Assembly (NCBI GenBank): GCA_018697195.1
Contig: CM031857.1
Location: 65,056,151 to 65,120,150, forward strand
Length of the DNA: 64,000 bases
Reading direction: 5' to 3'
Source of the DNA: Certhia americana
Lineage: Eukaryota > Chordata > Aves > Passeriformes > Certhiidae
The position numbers and the translations under genes are program-made. Shown here in pieces: positions 60,207 to 64,000 of the stretch (positions are counted from its first letter, which is position 1; each line of letters begins with the position of its first letter). Under the pieces are notes generated by a model, which did no database searches, was not told where the DNA came from, and was given only the letters and a program-made list of their open reading frames with translations.

Positions 60207-63200
60207 TCGTTTGTTTGTTGTTTGGGGAGTTTTGACTGTGTTTTGCTAAAAATAAAGGAAGGCTAGGTATATAGTCTGTGCCACATCCTAGGACACCCTA
60301 CTGTGTACATTCAGGGTGATTATCTTGCATAAGTAATGAGCCCATTCCATAGACTATATAAAGGACAGCACTTTTGCATATGCTCAGTAAAATCAGTGTA
60401 TTGGGGAAGAATAAAATGTGAGCAGTCTTGTACACATTGACCTTCTGTCTCTTTGTGGGTGTTGGATCCATTGCACACCTGCAGAAGAACCACAGACGGT
60501 GGAGGGTTAGGAGGTAAAGCACTGACTTGGAGAAAATGGCAGACAGAATCAGCTGTGGCCAAATCACTTCCTGCAGTCCTTGCTAGCTCCTGTTCTGCCT
60601 TTGAGACGGAGGCTAACACCAAGTAAATACTTGCATTGAACTCGCTGTGGCCTGCAGACTAATTAGTTATTGCCCTATCTGCCCTGGTTACTGCACTGCT
60701 AAAGCCTAATCAAATATGAAAAACTGCCTAAGAATTTTCTAATGTGTATTTTGGAAATTATACCAGCTATGAAAAAAAAAAGTACTAAAAAAATGTCATG
60801 GAGTTGAGACAGCAAAATGAGAAGAACTGATGACACTTGAACACTTTGATTTTTATCTGCATTCCTATTAAAGTTAATTCTTTACATGCAGTGATAAAAG
60901 AATGAAATGAAAATCAAAAAAGCAAGCAACCCTTTTTACTTTGAATGGTACAATATTTAAGAAAAACATAACTTTCAAGACTAAAAACTGTTCATGATGC
61001 ACAAAAACTGTAGTTTTCCAAGATGTCCCCTGGTATTAATATTCTTGTTTGCCAGAAGCTCATTTGCCGTGGTCAAATGCTTGCTGATTCAAATAAAAGC
61101 ATCTCATCAACAATTTGTACAATGATTTAAATTGAACTTGGCCAGCTTAGATAAAAAAAGGAAATTACCTAAATTGGAAAAGAAATAAACCTTGCTCAAA
61201 GTACAGTTTTCTCTTTCTACCCGAAATTAAATACAAAGGAATGATATAGTGGCACTTTCTTTAATGACCACTTCTTAGATGAATATGAAGCATTTGTTAA
61301 AAGGGTGAAGTATTTTTAAACTTGAATAAAACATACAACTGTAGACTATTAGAAAAATGCATTGTACAACTCATTTACTCATGTAAGTTTTATAGAATGG
61401 TCCAGGGTTAGCAGGAGACCTAAGGTAAGTGCCTGCTGCTGTTCTCACAAAAAAACCCACTCCTCATACAGTCCCAAATATAATATTTCTGAATACTGAT
61501 AGTGGCTTAGTAAACTAAAAGAAAAAGCACTAGTTATTATTAGCACAATTATTATCTGTCTTCACTCAAGTAACACCTGGAAATAAATAGAAAATAACAA
61601 TATCCTTATGAATCAATAAATAGTTAATTGATTTAAGCATAAATTATTCTTAAAAAGAAGATTTAGTACAGCAAGGCAGAATATCTCTGATGCCATTTAT
61701 TTGCAGCTTCATGAGATGTCTCCTCAGTACTCTCATGCTCAATTCAAAAACCTCTCTCAAGCCAAAACACCACCTACCAGCTCTGATTTATCAGCTCCAC
61801 TTCAAACCTGAACCTCAGCAGGGTTTATGAGACCTTTTGGAGACGGTGCATTGCAGAGGGCAGGAGTTCCAATCACGGAGCTTGTTTCCATTGCTGATTG
61901 CTGTGATGCAAGGAGGGAAGGATGACACTATGACATGATGCAATCTGTTGCACTTCTAGGACTGCATGATCTCACCATGGCATTACCAGCAATGAAGTTT
62001 CTACTGGTTGCCAGTCCTTGGCTTATACAGACCACCAGCTGCTAAGGCCACATTGCAAGTGACAAAATCCAGACGACATCCTTTCACATGACTAAGTTCC
62101 ACCAGGGACAGAAACTGCTTTAGGATCCCGAGTGCACACCAGAAGCTCAAATGCAAGGCAAATTCAACCTACAGAGGCCCATTTTTGCACATGAGACTGC
62201 TGATGTAGATGCACTTTTAATGTACCTTTAAAAGATGGGAGCTACAGAACAGGAGGCCTGTCCGCTTCTCAAAGCAAGTGGTAGGAACATTTTCCCAAGA
62301 AAGAATGGGGGGTGCCATTCAGGTTGCTTCTTATTCTCAGTGGGTTTACACTCCCTCTATTCTCCATCAGTAGAAGGCTAATACTAAAAGTTACAGCTTG
62401 ATGTGTGTGTGGGAGAAGTAACAGGAGGAAAAATACAACAAGAGTGTGTCCCCTATCAGTATGGCATATGGGTGGTTGGACACTCAGGCTGTGGAAATGT
62501 AGAAATAGTTGGGACTGGCAGATGTATATTTCCCTATTTTCAATTATTCTTCTAGATTATGTAATGAGATTTCTGATGTAGTGAAATGCTCAATGCATCA
62601 CTTTGTTGAACTAAGATTGTGGCTCCAAGAGGAGGTTATACCTATGCTAGGCAGCTAGGTGCTTCAAAAGTGAACAGATACATCATCATCAGTGCCCAAG
62701 GAGTGTTCGTGAGAGTCATGGAAATATTTAGAAACCATTGTGTATTTAAAAAATGCATTTTATTATGATTTTGAATTAGGCATGTGAATGCTATTAAAAT
62801 CTATTTTTCACATTTTGAATCCTGAAATCATTGAGCTAATTTTGTACTTTAATCACTACCTTTTTTCTCCAAGTTTGTCAATAACTTAGTTTTATTTTTT
62901 CTGTGATTTTGTTTTAAATCTATAATTCATCATGAGTCTTATCTCCTATAAGATACATATATGCCATATATATGCCATATATACACTTGCAGTGTTGTAG
63001 AGGTTTGTGTTGGAGGCAGGCAGGATAAGATTTTACCTGTAAAAGCTAAGAATTAGAGCTTCTTCGCTACTACTAATTATTATTATTATCATTATTTACT
63101 GCTTCTGTAAGTTCCGTGTAAGGTGTCCTGTGAACCTGTTCAGCTTCCAGCACTGAAATGGCTTCCAAGGGTAATACTGGCATTAGTTGAAGCATCTGTT

Positions 63201-64000
63201 TCCCAGAGGTGTGCTTGTTATTGATCAGCTCACAAAGAAGGTAATACTTTATCTCTGTCTTCTTCAATTGTTAAATTGAGTTCAGATTGTTCAAGAGATC
63301 CATGTAGAAACTTATTTCTGGCTTCCAATATATCACCCCATCACTGAACAGCCAGATTCTGCAGCATCAGTTTGGTCACAGTGAACAGAAGCCAAATGGT
63401 TATTAGTTGCTCCTGAATTGAATTGAAAACTATGTCTGCTTGCCCAGGACCCTGCCAAATGAGTTTGTTTGCTGCATCTGTATCTTGCCACATCTTTCTA
63501 AAGAGTATCTTTAGAATCCAGTTTCTCCTTATTGTACTTCTATTTACTTCCATCTTGACAGCTGAAATCTCCTATTTTCTGCCATCCCTATGTTCTATTC
63601 AAAATTCTGTTGCAGCCTCATTCCTTTACCCTGCTTTCCTCACCAAGACTTCAGTTTTCATCTCTCTACTTTGCAATTCACCCCATAATTAGCACCTCCA
63701 AACCAAAAACACTACAAAATCCTTCAGAATTGAGTCCTAGTTAAATATGCTTGTACCAACTTCACAGACACTGAAGCCCAAAGTCACTCCTTTTGTTTCT
63801 CCAGTTTTAAAATGCCAAGTATAACCTCAAGCTCCCAATCTGCTTGACAACACTTACGTGACAGAGAAGCCAACAATCCAAGTTGACTGCTTCAAAGTCC
63901 TCTATATCTCAGAATGGTAAAAATCTATAGAGTTCCAAAATAGTTGGTTGCCTTGCAAAACCTATTTCAAGAAAGCTATTTGAAAAAAATACAGGAAGTA
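60207..64000. other. Intergenic or intronic DNA, no gene seen
   Basis: About 3.8 kb. The section at 61680-62300 is richer in GC than the rest and may hold an old unrecognised mobile element, but I see no LTR ends, reverse-transcriptase words or LINE tail. A compound ATATATGCC repeat lies at about 62952-62990 and an ATT-rich tract near 63072-63100. Frames are at most 100 codons and lack recognisable domains. Confidence 0.5.

Overview
The window looks like bird nuclear DNA, probably from a songbird. It is AT-rich and contains several eroded CR1 LINE fragments (the dominant avian non-LTR retrotransposon) and long terminal repeats of avian endogenous-retrovirus type. I saw no mammalian-type SINEs or L1. 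Family assignments rest on recognising sequence by eye; no search was run. I find no convincing protein-coding exon, tRNA, rRNA or known ncRNA gene. Every open reading frame is short, lies in a transposon or LTR, or comes from low-complexity repeat. The window is best read as a gene desert or the inside of a very large intron.

Layout: 1-765 is an antisense CR1. 766-10800 is AT-rich DNA with a TTCCC satellite broken by a 702-N gap (5155-5950) and a 17-bp perfect hairpin at 7270-7309. An eroded ERVL-type LTR lies at about 10800-11200, followed by a GGAA/GGCA microsatellite. A short antisense CR1 3' end sits at 16771-17075. A cluster of nested inverted repeats lies at 21717-21844 and a small TTCCC/TGAAC array at 24283-24354. 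27.8-31.2 kb is a repeat-dense patch: a CR1 tail, an unclassified LTR-like block, an ATAGAT microsatellite with a 10-N gap, an antisense ERVL-type LTR fragment and a complete 733-bp solo LTR. A 1.2-kb sense CR1 with a dead reverse transcriptase is at 37945-39118, a GC-rich island at about 40040-40400, and a second sense CR1 fragment at 43020-43510.

The most striking structure spans 43.69-51.33 kb. It is array-unique-array-unique: two TTCCC/TTCCCTGAAC satellites of about 1.25 kb, each followed by a copy of the same unique segment of about 2.56 kb. The copies differ mostly by scattered small insertions and deletions, which points to a false assembly duplication of noisy long-read sequence around a hard satellite; a real tandem duplication is the alternative. 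The satellite's G-rich strand, (GGGAA)n, fits the canonical G-quadruplex pattern, which may explain both the assembly gap and the sequence noise.

The right third (51.3-64 kb) is AT-rich with microsatellites. It also holds a compact cluster of nuclear-receptor-like GGTTCA half-sites with a 20-bp perfect palindrome (52494-52646) and a few stretches that look like candidate conserved noncoding DNA. No genes act together here; the content is mobile-element debris, satellites and possible regulatory DNA.
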